This document shows, one piece after another, positions 1 through 11,209 of a stretch of DNA of 64,000 bases. Source of the stretch: Delphinapterus leucas (Eukaryota; Chordata; Mammalia; Artiodactyla; Monodontidae); NCBI RefSeq assembly GCF_002288925.2, contig NW_022098001.1, forward strand, positions 13,078,557-13,142,556, given 5' to 3'. A program made the position numbers and the translations under genes. Under the pieces are notes generated by a model. That model was not told where the DNA came from, did not search any database, and worked only from the letters and a program-made list of their open reading frames with translations. Within the stretch, counting starts at the first letter, position 1. Every line of letters begins with the position of its first letter.

Positions 1-142
1 TCTAATTATTAATTTAGATCTGTCCATTTAAACATAATTACTTTGGTCACTCCTTTGTGGAGGATGACACATTTTTGTGCTTTCTGACCCCCCCCTTCTA
101 TTTATCATTCGCTTAATCTGAGGTTCTTATGCCTTCATTATT

Positions 143-351
143 ATTATCTTTTTTTTTTTTGAGGTACGCGGACCTCTCACCTTTGTGGTCTCTCCCGTTG
201 CGGAGCACAGGCTCTGGACGCGCAGATCTCAGCGGCTGTGGCTCCCGGCCCAGCTGCTCCGCGGCATGTGGGATCCTCCCGGATCGGGCCACGAACCCGT
301 GTCGTCTGCATCGGCAGGCGGACTCTCAACCACTGCGCCACCTGGGAAGCC
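143..351 (-). mobile_element. CHR-type tRNA-derived SINE, antisense
   Basis: Read on the minus strand this is the cetartiodactyl CHR SINE: a tRNA-derived head with the A-box-like core GGCGCAGTGG and a B-box-like GGTTCG, a tRNA-unrelated body, and an A-tail seen here as the T-run at about 150-160. A 13-bp direct repeat, TGCCTTCATTATT, flanks it at 130-142 and 352-364 and marks the L1-mediated insertion. Substitutions from the younger copies in this window suggest moderate age. Confidence 0.9.
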
Positions 352-364
352 TGCCTTCATTATT

Positions 365-2062
365 TTTGATTTATTTTGTTCTACTTTTGTTTAAACAATC
401 ACTCCAATTAGTTAGGTGTCTCAGCAATATCACGCTCCTCTACTTTTTTCCTTACATATTTACGCTTATCAGTATTGACTCACTCCCTTTTCCTATTAAC
501 ATTGCTTATTTTTAAAAAGAAAAAAGGGGAGAGTGGGCTTTACTGGATACTGAATATCATTTTCTGTATCAACTTTCTCATTCAAGGCTTCCTTCTTGTA
601 CCCCTACTCCAGAGTTTGGTGAGATGGTTAACAGCCCATGTGACCTCTACAGAGAGGGTGCTCAGGAGGTTTTGTAGAAGATTGAACATTTGAAAATTTT
701 GTCTTTACCTATGATTCAGAGGTTGGCTGTGTACTGCATTCTTAGACTGATCTTTTTCTTTAAGAATTCTAAAGCTCTGACTCCTTTATCTTGGGTTAGC
801 CGTAAAGAAACCCGAAGAAATTTTAATTGTGGCTCACTTAAAATTGTGCAATCTTTATTCTTAAAATTTAAGCATTTCTAAAATTTAAGTATTTTAGTAA
901 TTACTTGTCAGTTACTTTATGTTTGTTTAACTTGAGACAGTGATAGCTATTTTAATTCATAGCCTCCATTCTTTCAAAAATTCTAGATTTTGAAAAATCA
1001 TACCTTGATTATTAATCCTAGGCTTCATTTACTTTTACAGTTTCCATGTTGAATTTATGTTCTTATTTTACATGTCTTTCATGTTTTCTGGTATTCTTCT
1101 GGACTTAGTACTAATTATATTTATTGGGCCCCTAAGAATGTATATTTTCAGAATCTTAAGTATTACTCCTGGGGGATTTATATCAGAAGAGATGTTTATC
1201 TTGCTACTTTTTTTTGTTCTTTTACTCTGAGTTATAAAAATTTCTTTAAAAAAGTTGTTTAATACTCTTTCCCTTCCTTTTGTTTATTTATTTTTTTGTT
1301 CCTGAGGCTGTAGAGAGTTTAAGTGCATAGGACCTGTAAGTGACCTGTGGAAAAATGACATTCTAAAATCCAGTTACTCCCTCTCAGCAATCTTCCTGTG
1401 GTACATTTCCCAGCATCCATGTCCACATCTGCACTCCTTCTGCCAGCAACATAACAGATGCAGTATTGTACCTTCATGCTCTCCATACCTTCACCTACCA
1501 TGAAGACTGGATTTGCAATTTTTTGATGCTTGTCAAGGAACTTGGAAAGAAAGGAGTTTGCCTATGGGCAGAGCCTGGCTTATTTAGAAGAGTGAGTATA
1601 GTAGACATTCTGGATGGAAACAGGTGTGTGCTTCCTATCTGTTGTGGGCACAGGACCACAATCGAGATGCGCAGGGCGGGGGCTTCTGCAGCAGTCACCA
1701 CAGGCCCAGTCCTGCTTCAGCAGGAGGGCTGTGCTCCACTCCGGGAGCTTTGACCACTATTACGTGTAAGCTCCTGGAAGGTAGACAGGCTTGGCACATC
1801 AACTAAAAGCTTCAACCCTTAGAGCTGCAGAGTGAAATAGGCTGCTTTTAAGAGGCCTCCAGAAAGGGAAGCCTCAGAGCATCGCATTGCTTGACTTGGA
1901 TTCATTTGGGCCTTCTGCTGTCTCTGGAAGACCCACGTTTCTTGCCACTTGGTGAGGCTCTGGAGAAGGCTGAAGTCTTCTGAGGTAAGAAAAGTCAGCA
2001 AGGACCCTTTGGAAGGGCCAAGGCTCCATTATAATATAAAGAGATATTATAAGAGGATTTTC
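365..2062. other. Unassigned non-coding stretch
   Basis: AT-rich sequence with no recognisable exon and no repeat I can name with confidence. The open frames here are short and show no domain. It includes T-rich runs near 1205-1300. Confidence 0.5.
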
Positions 2063-2257
2063 CAGCAATGCTTTTCAAAGTGTGGGCCCTAGACCTGCAG
2101 TATCAGCCTTCCCTCAGAAATTGTTAGATATGCAAGTTCCCAGGTCCCACCCCAGACCTGCGGAATCTGAAACTCCATGAGGGTGGAATCTAACCATTTT
2201 TAGTTTAACAAACCCTCCAGGCGATCCTGATGAAAGCTTCAGCTTGAGAACCACTAG
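2063..2257 (-). mobile_element. MER5A (hAT-Charlie) DNA transposon remnant
   Basis: The segment matches the reverse complement of the remembered MER5A consensus along its whole length. The right end TTGAGAACCACTA is the hallmark terminal inverted repeat and the left end CAGCAATGCTTTTCAAAG is its degraded partner. The middle carries the typical GGTCCCACCCCAGACCTGCGG block. It is a non-autonomous, long-dead mammalian element with no transposase. Confidence 0.8.
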
Positions 2258-3944
2258 TTCCTAACGTATGGAGACATGAGGTTAACTGAAAAATTAGGCT
2301 GAATTTTATCCATTTCAGAACTCTACAACTATATTATTGTGGCCAAAAAATGTGGGCTTTATTTTTTTTAAGGCATTATAGCTCTGTGGATTGATTCTTA
2401 TAGATGTTTTAAATAATATTTTGTCATTCAACAACTATCTTTTGAACAACAGCTGGGCACTATACCAGGCACTTGACAATGAACCAGTAAGTACCCCAAA
2501 CTCCCCCTCCCCAGGTTAAAGAAGTAGGGCTTTATTAGGTAGTCCAAAGTTTCATATTGGTGGACCATTGGGCCAAATTCACCCAGGAGATATGATATAT
2601 TTGACCTGTAGTGTCTTTAAAAAAAAAAAAAAAACTACTGGTCAAAATGTTTCACTTACGAGTTTCCACTTTAGAAACTGGAATTCTGGCCTCTTTAGAA
2701 AAGTGAAAAGCTCTAAGGTGCTGATACATGCCCTTTGCTGAGCACAGCCAGTGGGAACGCAGTCCTGGCTGTTTCCTACCAATATGGGCACTTGCTTTCA
2801 AGTTTGCCCAAATGTACCATTTCCTGTTGTTTCCCAAGTGCCCGTTGCCATCGATCATTGTTTTGGGGTTGTCTTTTTCTTATAGTGGAATTAAGAAGGA
2901 ATGTAATATTTCTTATACTCAAAATGATCAAAAATGATAAAGTAAAAGATTTAGAGAATAGCATGCTTCAAGAAAAAATAGGAAATAGCAGATTTCTGTC
3001 TTGGCATGAAGAGTATACCTATCTTAACTTGGGTTCCATAGAAATCAGAGCCTGAGACAATAGCCTATTTCATTAATAAGTACAGATCCAGGAAAGCAGA
3101 GGCAAAGGAACCCAGAACTGTTTATTGGCCTACAAAACCAGTGAACAGATGTGAGGATTTTATCAGCTGAGGATTATATCTATCTTAAATATGCAAGCAA
3201 GGACCAGAGCCAAAATTCTGTTTCTGGTATGATCTCCATGAGCTCCCACTCTCCTGGACGACCATGATGGCAGTTTAGGTCTTCTGGTCTTAGTATCTCA
3301 GGACATCTAAAAGTTCTCATGAAAAGTCTGGGCATTCCCTTTTCCCCAGTGCAATAACCTGGCAAATGGCCACAGACAACTCATGTGGAAGGACTGGAGG
3401 ACTATTTACCAGTCGTATTTATGGTGGCACTGAATCGCCCCTTTTCAAGGGAACCCAGCCTGCCGCCCCTCTTTAATCAATAGGCTCTGGGCCTGTGAGC
3501 TGACTGAGATGTAAAAACTGTTTTTCACTATGGTGGCTGCTGTCAGCCTTCTACCTCTCATCCCTGAACCATACCTTAGTAGCTCTCCATTTATCTTGCT
3601 TCCAGAAACACGATGATCTATTTTCTATTGCCAGATACCTGTAGGTTAAGTCATTGTGATAATTACACCCACCTTACCTCCAACATGTCAGTGCTTCTAC
3701 CTGATCTCTGCTATTCTAGAATCCCATCATTCTCACTGATACTCAGTACCATTGATCGCTTACAATTAATACTGGCTTACAGAGAACATCCTGCCACTAG
3801 TTTCTCAATTATGTCAATGCCCTTCTTACCAATATATTCCTTATTGCTCTAGTGAACTGAGTATTCTCTGAGCCCTGCTAGGAACACTGTCACATAGAGT
3901 TACCAGGTAAATTATGTAATGTTAGCATAGTTGATGCATTCTTT
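2258..3944. other. Unassigned non-coding stretch
   Basis: No coding exon is recognised. A short A-run lies at about 2620-2634. Parts near 2420-2490 loosely recall MIR or L2 sequence but are too short to call. The open frames of 60-106 codons overlap on both strands and lack recognisable domains. Confidence 0.45.
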
Positions 3945-4675
3945 TTTTTTTTTTACAGCTTTACTAAGATATAATTCACCAACAAAGTATACAATTCAAT
4001 GGCTTTTAGTATATTAACATAGTGTATTAACCTGAATCTATTACCTTGATCAATTTTATAAGATTTTCATTGTCCCCCCAAGAAAAACCTGCATCCTTTA
4101 GCCATTACCCCCAATCCTCTCAATACCGCTAGCCCTAGGTGATCACTAATTTTCTGTTTTTATAGATTTGCATGTTCTGTACACTTTGTATAAATGGAAT
4201 ATCATAATATGTGGTTCTTTGTAACTGACTTCTTTTACTTAGCATAATCTTTCTAAGGTTCATTCATGTTGTAGAATGTATCAGTACTTCGTTTCTGAGT
4301 AATATTCCTTTGTATGAATATACCACATTTTATTTATTCATTCTTCAGTTGATGGACGTTTGGGATGTTTCCACATTTGGCTGTTATGAATAATGATGCT
4401 ATGAACATTTATGTACAAGTGTTTGTGTTTGCATATGTTTGCATTTCTCTTGGCTGTTCACCTAGGAGTGGCATTGTTGGATCTTATGGTAACTCTATGT
4501 TCCTCTAAGTGTTAGAGGGACCATCAGACTGTTTTCCAAACTGGCAGCACCATTTTGCATCTCACTGGTGGTGTATGAGGGTTTCAGTTTCTCCATAACC
4601 TCAGAAACACCTGTTATTGTCTGTCTTTTTGATTATAGTCGTTCTAGTGAGTGTGAAGTGTATCTCGTTTTGGTC
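3945..4675 (-). mobile_element. Old L1 3' end (L1M-type), antisense
   Basis: On the plus strand it starts with a T-run and the old-L1 3' end signature (AGCTTTACTAAGATATAATTC). It continues into antisense ORF2 tail sequence recognisable by blocks such as GAGTAATATTCCTTTGTATG and GGAGTGGCATTGTTGGATC. The high divergence and many small indels indicate an old, 5'-truncated mammalian L1. Confidence 0.75.
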
Positions 4676-5314
4676 AAATTCTTGTCTCCATGGGCACCAA
4701 CTTCCCCATCCTTTGGTTTGGGCGTGCATGGGGCGTATACAGATACCAAATGGGTCCTGTGTCATCTCCTGCCTCTGCAGCAGCAAGGACATCCTAAGGC
4801 TGGAGGTGAGAGGCAGGTGACGTGGGGATGAGTAAAGGTGCTGTTGGATTTGTGCTCCGGTGAAATTCATTGCTGTGGTGGCAAATGAATGGGATCCATG
4901 CAGAGATGATCACTGATGAAGAATCTGGGGTGAAACGAATGGTCACAGATCCCAAATATAGGTGAAGCCAAGAGGAAATGAGGTGGTGAACATGAGATGG
5001 AGATACAACACCAATATATTCAATATGCAACCAAAATGTGTCTGTCTTAAAGGATGTAACTGAGCATCCCATTATGACGCAAACCATGATAAGTTCTATG
5101 ACTGTTATGTACATGAAAAATACATGGGATAGAAAGCTTATTGAACTGAAAAAGGCCAATATTTCAACAATTGTTCTTGACTAGGAATGAACCAAGAAAT
5201 GCTGCTGTAAAATGCAGCTTTGTATTTGAGGAAAAAAACTTGCCCAGGCTCCTTCACTCATTTATATTATTTCTCTGGCCCCTTGAGGCATTCCTGTTTC
5301 AGACTCCTATGAAA
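4676..5314. other. Unassigned non-coding stretch
   Basis: No repeat or gene is recognised. The longest open frame (minus strand, 4794-5159, 121 codons) has no recognisable domain and composition typical of a chance frame. Confidence 0.4.
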
Positions 5315-5520
5315 AGGAATAATAATAGTGTGTGCCATTTACTGAGAGCTTATGGGTGCTTTATGTAACTTACTTAATCTTCTTAACAGACTTAAACACT
5401 ATGTATTGCTTCTGTTTTAAAAATAAGGAAACTGAGGCATAGACAAATGACCTTAACTTGCCCTAATTACACAGCTAAAAATGCCAGGGCAGGACTGAAA
5501 TCCAGAAACATCTGGCCACA
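5315..5520 (-). mobile_element. MIR SINE, antisense
   Basis: The stretch follows the antisense MIR pattern: a CATTTACTGAG..TTATG block, an AAGGAAACTGAGGCA core, then TTGCCCTAATTACACAGCTA. The AAACTGAGGCA core is characteristic of mammal-wide interspersed repeats. The borders are approximate. Confidence 0.7.
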
Positions 5521-5571
5521 AAACACATCTGCTAAACAGCTACTGCATGCACTCAGGGATGGATAGCACAC

Positions 5572-6050
5572 TGTATTAGTTAGGGTTTTCCAGAAAACAG
5601 AACCAACGTTTATTTTTATTATAAGGAGTGGGTTCAGGTGATACAGAGGTTGGCAAATCCCAAGATCTGCAGAGTTTGTCAGCAAACTGGAGACCTAGGA
5701 GAGCTAATGGCATGGTTTCAGTCTGAAGGTTGTCAGGCTGAGACCAAGGCAGAGCAGTTGTTTCAGTTGGAGTCTGAAGGCAGGAAAAAAGGCCACTCTA
5801 CCAGTCAAAGGCTATCAGGCACGAATAATTTTTTCTTACTTAGGGGAGATCAGTCTCTTTGTTTTATTTAGACCTTCAACTGATTAGATGAGGCTCACCC
5901 ACTTTAGGGAGGTCAATCAGCTTTACTCAGTCTATGGATTCAGATGTTAATCTCATCCAAAAACACCTTTACAGACACACCGAGAACAATGTTTGATCAA
6001 ATATCGGAGCACTTCATGGTGCAGTCAAGTTGACACATAACATTAACCGT
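5572..6050 (+). repeat. Ancient interspersed repeat, family not assigned (copy 1)
   Basis: It begins TGTATTAGTTAGGGTTTTCC and ends near TTGACACATAACATTAACC. A second copy sharing the 3' half (the GGCCTTCA..TGATTGGATG region, AATGTT..CCAAATATC and GTTGACACATAA blocks) lies at 54495-54870, which establishes it as a dispersed repeat. I remember this consensus as widespread in mammals but cannot name it reliably. Confidence 0.65.
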
Positions 6051-6059
6051 TAAGCACAC

Positions 6060-6210
6060 CTTGCCTTAGTCCTCACCACTGCCTATGCTTCCTAATTTAT
6101 AGCTGAGATATGGAGGGTGATAGAGATTAAATAATTCTCCCACAGTCACTCTGCTAGTCACCAGAGGAGTTGAGATTCACACTCAGCACTCCCAAAAGCC
6201 AACGTAGGAG
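6060..6210 (-). mobile_element. Probable MIR fragment, antisense
   Basis: Order and wording resemble antisense MIR: a segment describing AGCTGAGATATGGAGG, then CCCACAGTCACTCTGCTAGTCA, then a GAGATTCACACTCAG tail. It is diverged, so the call is tentative. Confidence 0.4.
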
Positions 6211-6684
6211 TCATTTCCCCTACATACCATACTTCTTTCAACAAGAAAATGGGACGAGTGTTCAGCATGTTTCAGGAAGATTAATTAGCAGGGAGATTTG
6301 AGCATTGTCAAAGGCAGGAGACAGCTGGGAGACTAATGTTCATTCTAGAGCCTCACTTAACACCTCTGGGTCATTAACCACGGACGGATTTCCTCGTTGA
6401 GAATTTGAAGCGTAATCCTAGATTGCAATACTATATTAACCCTCTTCTTAATTTACTCACAAATTGGATTTTAAATGATTTTCCTTGAATAGTAAATATA
6501 TCCTCTATTTCTATATTCAGTTTGTTTAATTTAGCTTAGTTTTATTTATTGAATTGCTTTCACTTTTCTCTTCCAAACACTGAAGATTAAACATGTATTA
6601 CTATTCACCTTTTTACAGATTGGAAGATTAACTAATTAATACTCAAATCTATATTGGCACTTACTATCGAAAAGCAGTAGAACA

Positions 6685-6905
6685 CAGTGAGTCCAGAGCT
6701 GGACTCTGGATCCAGGCTGCTTGGATTCAAATCCCAGCTCTGCCACATACCAGCCGTGTGACTTTGGACATGTTACTTAACCTCTCTTTAGCTTAGTTTC
6801 TTCATCTGTAAGGGGGTTGTTATAAATGAGTCATTGTATAAAAAGCACTTAGGACAGTGCCTGGCACGTACTGAAACATCCAAGGGTTAGCAATTTTTAT
6901 CATCA
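6685..6905 (+). mobile_element. MIR SINE, sense
   Basis: This is a well preserved MIR core in sense: GGATTCAAATCCCAGCTCTGCC, then GTGTGACTTTGGACA, CTCATCTGTAA-like TTCATCTGTAAG, and GGACAGTGCCTGGCAC toward the 3' end. Such elements are ancient tRNA-derived SINEs shared across mammals. Confidence 0.85.
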
Positions 6906-7254
6906 CTATATGGTAGGCACTATTCTAGGTACCATCAACCGAATAGTGACTAAAACAAATGAAGTCCTTCTGTCTTTTGCTTTTGTGAAACTCACATTCT
7001 ATTGGGGAAGACAGACACCCACCCTTATTGTTTATCAAAAAAAAAGCAGTTTTAGCTAAATATATTATTTTTACGATTGCAGAAACACACATGGCACATA
7101 AACACAAAACACACCAACCTCAGTAGTAATGAAGAAATGTAAAACAATTTAACATTTTTTGCTTATCAGTTTGGCAAAGAGGGAAAAAATAACACTGGTA
7201 AGGTGGTGGGGAAAAAGGGTTTATGGCACACTCTTGAGTGCCATGACTTTTTTA

Positions 7255-7453
7255 TTTTTTTGCGGTACTTGGGCCTCTCACTGTTGTGGCCTCTCCCATT
7301 GCAGAGCACAGGCTCCGGACGCGCAGGCTCAGCGGCCATGGCTCATGGGCCCAGCCGCTCCGCGGCATGTGAGATCCTCCCGGACCAGGGCATGAACCTG
7401 CATCCCCTGCATCGGCAGGCAGACTCTCAACCACTGCGCCACCAGGGAAGCCT
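7255..7453 (-). mobile_element. CHR-type SINE, antisense, with 13-bp duplication
   Basis: This is a minus-strand CHR SINE close in sequence to the copies at 143, 40669 and 55479. It is flanked by the direct repeat CATGACTTTTTTA at 7242-7254 and 7454-7466. The perfect duplication and low divergence suggest a fairly recent insertion within the cetacean lineage. Confidence 0.92.
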
Positions 7454-7569
7454 CATGACTTTTTTAGAGGGTGTCCTCAATTGCCTCTATTTCCCTCATG
7501 CTTCACACCTATTCCATCTGGAACTCCTGCCATCTCTACTTTGAAATACACATTCTGAAACCACTTGTT

Positions 7570-8175
7570 ACCTCCCTCCCCCAGTGCAAGCCACCCTCAT
7601 TTCTTGTCTGGACTATTACAACACACATCTAACTGTACCCCTGCTTCCCATCATCCAGTCTCCTCCCAGCAGCCAGTGCTGTTATTAGCCGGTAACTACG
7701 ATCACATCCCTCTGTTGTGCAAAAGGCTTCCTGTCACGGGTAGAGCCTTCGTGATCTGAGCTCTGCCTGCCTCCCCCATATTCCTCCTCTTACCCATTCC
7801 ACTCCAGCCACTTCAGCCTTACAAGTCCTCAAACCTACCAAGCTCAGTTCACCCTGCAAGTCTCCCTATTTGTTGTCTCCACCTGGAGCAAGTTCCCCCA
7901 GGGCTGGACTCCACAAATGCTATATCCTCTGAGATACCTCCTGACCACCCTCTCTAAAATACCAGCCTGTCAATGTACTCTTGCCTTCTTTATTTTTCTT
8001 CAAAGTGCTCATTGCTCTCTGAAACCACATCATGAATTTAATTTTTCATTGGTGAATTGTCTGCTTCCCCCACGGATGTAAGCTGCATGTGGGCTGACTT
8101 TGTATCCTCAGAGCCTGGAGGTGCCTGGGATTCTGTTTTCCCTCAATAAATATTTGTTGAACAAATGAACGAGTA
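7570..8175 (+). mobile_element. L2 (LINE2) 3' end, sense
   Basis: The segment tracks the L2 3' region: AAAAGGCTTCCTGTC, CCACTCCAGCCACTTCAGCC, CCACCTGGAGCAAGTTC, a TGTAAGCTGCATGTGGGC block, and the terminal CAATAAATATTTGTTGAACAAATGAA. These blocks in this order are diagnostic of mammalian L2. No reading frame survives. Confidence 0.8.
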
Positions 8176-8189
8176 GTAAAACCTTAAAC

Positions 8190-8655
8190 ATATTAATATT
8201 CTTCTACTCAGAAATTCTACTTCTGGGACTTTAGAGAAGAAGACAAGGGGGTGCTAGAGGAATGTTCCTTGTAGCATCATGTTAGTTCCACAATAGGAAA
8301 AACCTCTTAGTCCAACAGGAGGGGATTGATTTATAAATACTCTATAATCATATGTTAAATACTCTGTAGCTGTTAAAATATACATGGTAAAATGTTACTT
8401 GATAACAGTATGGTGGAAATAGTCACAATATATTATTGAGTGAAAAAAGTAGGTTATAAGACACACTGTACTGTAACAGTCCATTCTTTAAAATAGTATA
8501 TATTTGTTGTATATTCAGAAAAAATTTGAGAGATATACACTTCATCAAAACTTTAATAGTGGTTATATCTGAGATATGGGATTGTGGTTCATTTTAAACG
8601 TTTTTCTTTGTGTTCCTCTGTGTTTTTCAAAATTTCTACAATGAAAATGGCACAT
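8190..8655 (+). mobile_element. Probable old L1M/HAL1-type 3' UTR, sense
   Basis: AT-rich sequence with blocks typical of old L1M 3' ends: AGAAATTCTACTTCTGGGA, GGGATTGATTTATAAAT, a TTGAGTGAAAAAAGTAGGTTATAAG region, and CAAAATTTCTACAATGAAAATG at the end. Divergence is high and subfamily cannot be fixed by eye. Confidence 0.45.
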
Positions 8656-9044
8656 TTATAGTTTCAAAATTTAGTAAAATATATTGTTGCCCTCTTATTA
8701 AAGTGTCTATTTCTCAGAGTGATCTATGCAGGATTTACTGTCTTTTTTCTAATTTCTCTTACTGAACATTGAGTGTTAAGTTTGCTTTGAGGCAGGTGTT
8801 TGTGATCTTGGGATAAATCACACTGCTTAACGCCTTGGCTTCAAAGGAGACAGAGGACTCTGGTGGTCAGCACTGTCAGCCTTCTTCCCAAGTAGAGAAT
8901 GCTGTGCAACCTCAAATAGGCTGTTGAACCAGCCAGCATGCTACAGAACAGTATTGCCATATTTTAAGATCTCAAGAGCTCATAGCCAGAGTTCTAGAGA
9001 CTTTAGTATTGAGGTTCCCTGTCAGCCAGCTAAGACTTTAGTCG

Positions 9045-9370
9045 GTGTCCTGGACTGAATCTGTGTCCCCCAGAATTCATATGTTGAAATCCTAACCTCC
9101 AAGTGATGGTGTTGGGAAGTGATTAGGACATGAAGGTGGAGCCCTCATGAGTGGGATTCTGCTTTGATAGAAGAGGCCCCAGAGAGCTCTCTCACCCCTT
9201 CAGTCATGTGAGGACACAGCCAGAAGACAGTGTCTAAGAACCAGGTATTAAATTTGCCAGTGTCTTGATCTAGGACTTTCCACCTTCCAGAACTGTGAGG
9301 AGTAAATATTTGTTGTTTAAGCTACTCAATCTGTGGCACTTTTGTTGTAGTAGCTTGAACAGACTGAGAT
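9045..9370 (+). mobile_element. MLT1A-like solo LTR (ERVL-MaLR)
   Basis: The sequence follows the remembered MLT1A LTR throughout: GGACTGAATCTGTGTCCCCC, TTCATATGTTGAAATCCTAACC, AGTGATGGTGTTGGGAAG, AGAGGCCCCAGAGAGCTC, ATGTGAGGACACAGCCAGAAG, and the end CTTGAACAGACTGAGA. No internal retroviral sequence flanks it, so it is a solitary LTR of a non-autonomous ancient element. Confidence 0.8.
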
Positions 9371-9705
9371 GGTGGGTTTTGGGCAAATTAATGGGTTGCT
9401 CTACATAATCCATTCTATGTCACGAGTATGAGAGTCCTCTGTGCAACAGTGAAAGAGCTGGGCAGGAAGTAGACATTTTACAAGCCAATTAAAACTGAGT
9501 GGCGTATCATGCTTTGTAGGGAGAGAAGAGGGAAAGAAAGAAGAAGACAATGTAGGGAAGGTGGGGAAGGAGCCTCTTGTTCTCCAGAAATAAGAACATA
9601 GAGGTTATTTACCTTACTCTTAAACTCATCATGAATTCATCCAAGCAGACTGATTAGCTTAAAAGGAAACCACATTTCTCTCTTCACTTCCCCACATCCA
9701 TTCTT

Positions 9706-10017
9706 TTTTTTTTTTTTTTTAATTTATTTTTGGCTGCATTGGGACTTCGTTGCTGCACCTGGGCTTTCTCTAGTTGTGGCGAGCGGGCTACTCTCCATTG
9801 CGGTGCACGGGCTCTAGGTGCATGGGATTCAGTAGTTGTAGCACGCAGGCTCAGTAGTTGTGGGATCGCGGGATCTAGAGCGCAGGCTTAGTATTTGTGA
9901 CGCATGGGTTTAGTTGCTCTGCGGCATGTGGGATCTTCCCCGACCAGAGCTCGAACCTGTGTCTCCTGCACTGGCACGCGGATTCTTAACCACTGCGCCA
10001 CCAGGGTAGTCTGCCAA
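9706..10017 (-). mobile_element. Long CHR-type SINE, antisense, with duplication
   Basis: This is a longer CHR variant of about 310 bp that keeps the extended internal TAGTTGT-rich body between the tRNA-like head and the A-tail (the long T-run at about 9704-9720). The head on the right reads, antisense, as CTTAACCACTGCGCCACCAGGG. Flanking 10-bp repeats ATCCATTCTT lie at 9696-9705 and 10018-10027. Confidence 0.88.
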
Positions 10018-10027
10018 ATCCATTCTT

Positions 10028-11165
10028 ATTTTAACTTGAAAGTGTTTTGGCCAGGATCCCAGTGGATTCTGTGAAGAATAGATTTTCTCTTCAGCTTAAG
10101 TTTGTTCTGTTGATACCACAGAATGATACTGCCTTGGAAGTAGATATAAACCTGGGATAGGTTTGTAAAATTTGTGAAATGTATGGCTGGCGTGAATAAG
10201 TGATGATGCCATTTCTTATGAGACCATCTCCTCAAGGTGGCATACAGAAGTTTCATTAAAAAATATGTAAATGTCTATACTTTAAAAATCAATTTTATCC
10301 TCTATTATAGCATGATTTCTTGAGCATTTTTCTCTACATGGACTATAATATGAATCCTTTTCACAAAGAAAAGATTAGTTTTATAATAGGACTTACAATT
10401 GAGATCAAAATCCTCAGTTGTATATCCACGTTTGTAAAATGTATTATTCTGTGCATATAATGATGCAGTGAGAACCCAAGGTCCCAATTTGAATGCAGTT
10501 TATGGGAGTATTGGGGGGGCTCATTTTGGGGGCAATAACTGTCATAAAGAATCCCATTGTCGTGAAGTATAGAAATGAACAACATTCAAGTAAAAAGAAG
10601 TATACATTTCTCCTTGCTGTTCTGTTTCTAACAGAAACAAGGAAAGAACTGGAACTCTCTTTTATAATTAGTTTCATGTGAAAATGCCCAGCAATTGCAA
10701 GGGGGTATTCAACATGGGTAAACAGTGGGTCACAAGTGAACTGAAAAGAGCCTTGAAGGGCATAGTGCTTAGAAATGATATGTAGCCACCCGATGGAAAA
10801 GAATGATTAACTTTAGGAAACAGAAGTCTGCAGTCAATTTCATTCTCTTTCTTTAGAGATGTTCTGAGCTGATGGAAGAAAGTCCAGGAGAGAAAGAGAG
10901 CATAGATATTCCAAGAAGGTCTGGCTCCTGGATGACATAGATGGAATCTTCTTCCTGTAGTGCCCTTGGAATACCAGGCTTCTCATACTCAGGGGCATCA
11001 GGGTGATAGAAGCTTTCCTTGGGGGTGGAAGGCTCCCCTTGGGGCAGCTGCTACCTGAGGGCTGAACGTGCAAGGGCTCTGTTGACTCAGCATGGCCTGG
11101 CCATCCGCATTGCCTGCTAGGCAAATTTTCCTTTCAGGATTCAGTTCACATGGCACATGAAGACC
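10028..11165. other. Unassigned, apparently single-copy sequence
   Basis: No repeat family or exon is recognised. Overlapping 60-94 codon frames on both strands have no domain signature. From about 10840 onward it is less AT-rich and apparently non-repetitive. Confidence 0.4.
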
Positions 11166-11168
11166 CAG

Positions 11169-11209
<41 letters not shown>
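11169..11209. repeat. (CA)n microsatellite
   Basis: An almost uninterrupted CA dinucleotide tract of about 19-20 units. It explains the Thr-His and Cys-Val repeat frames seen on either strand. Length polymorphism is to be expected. Confidence 0.97.
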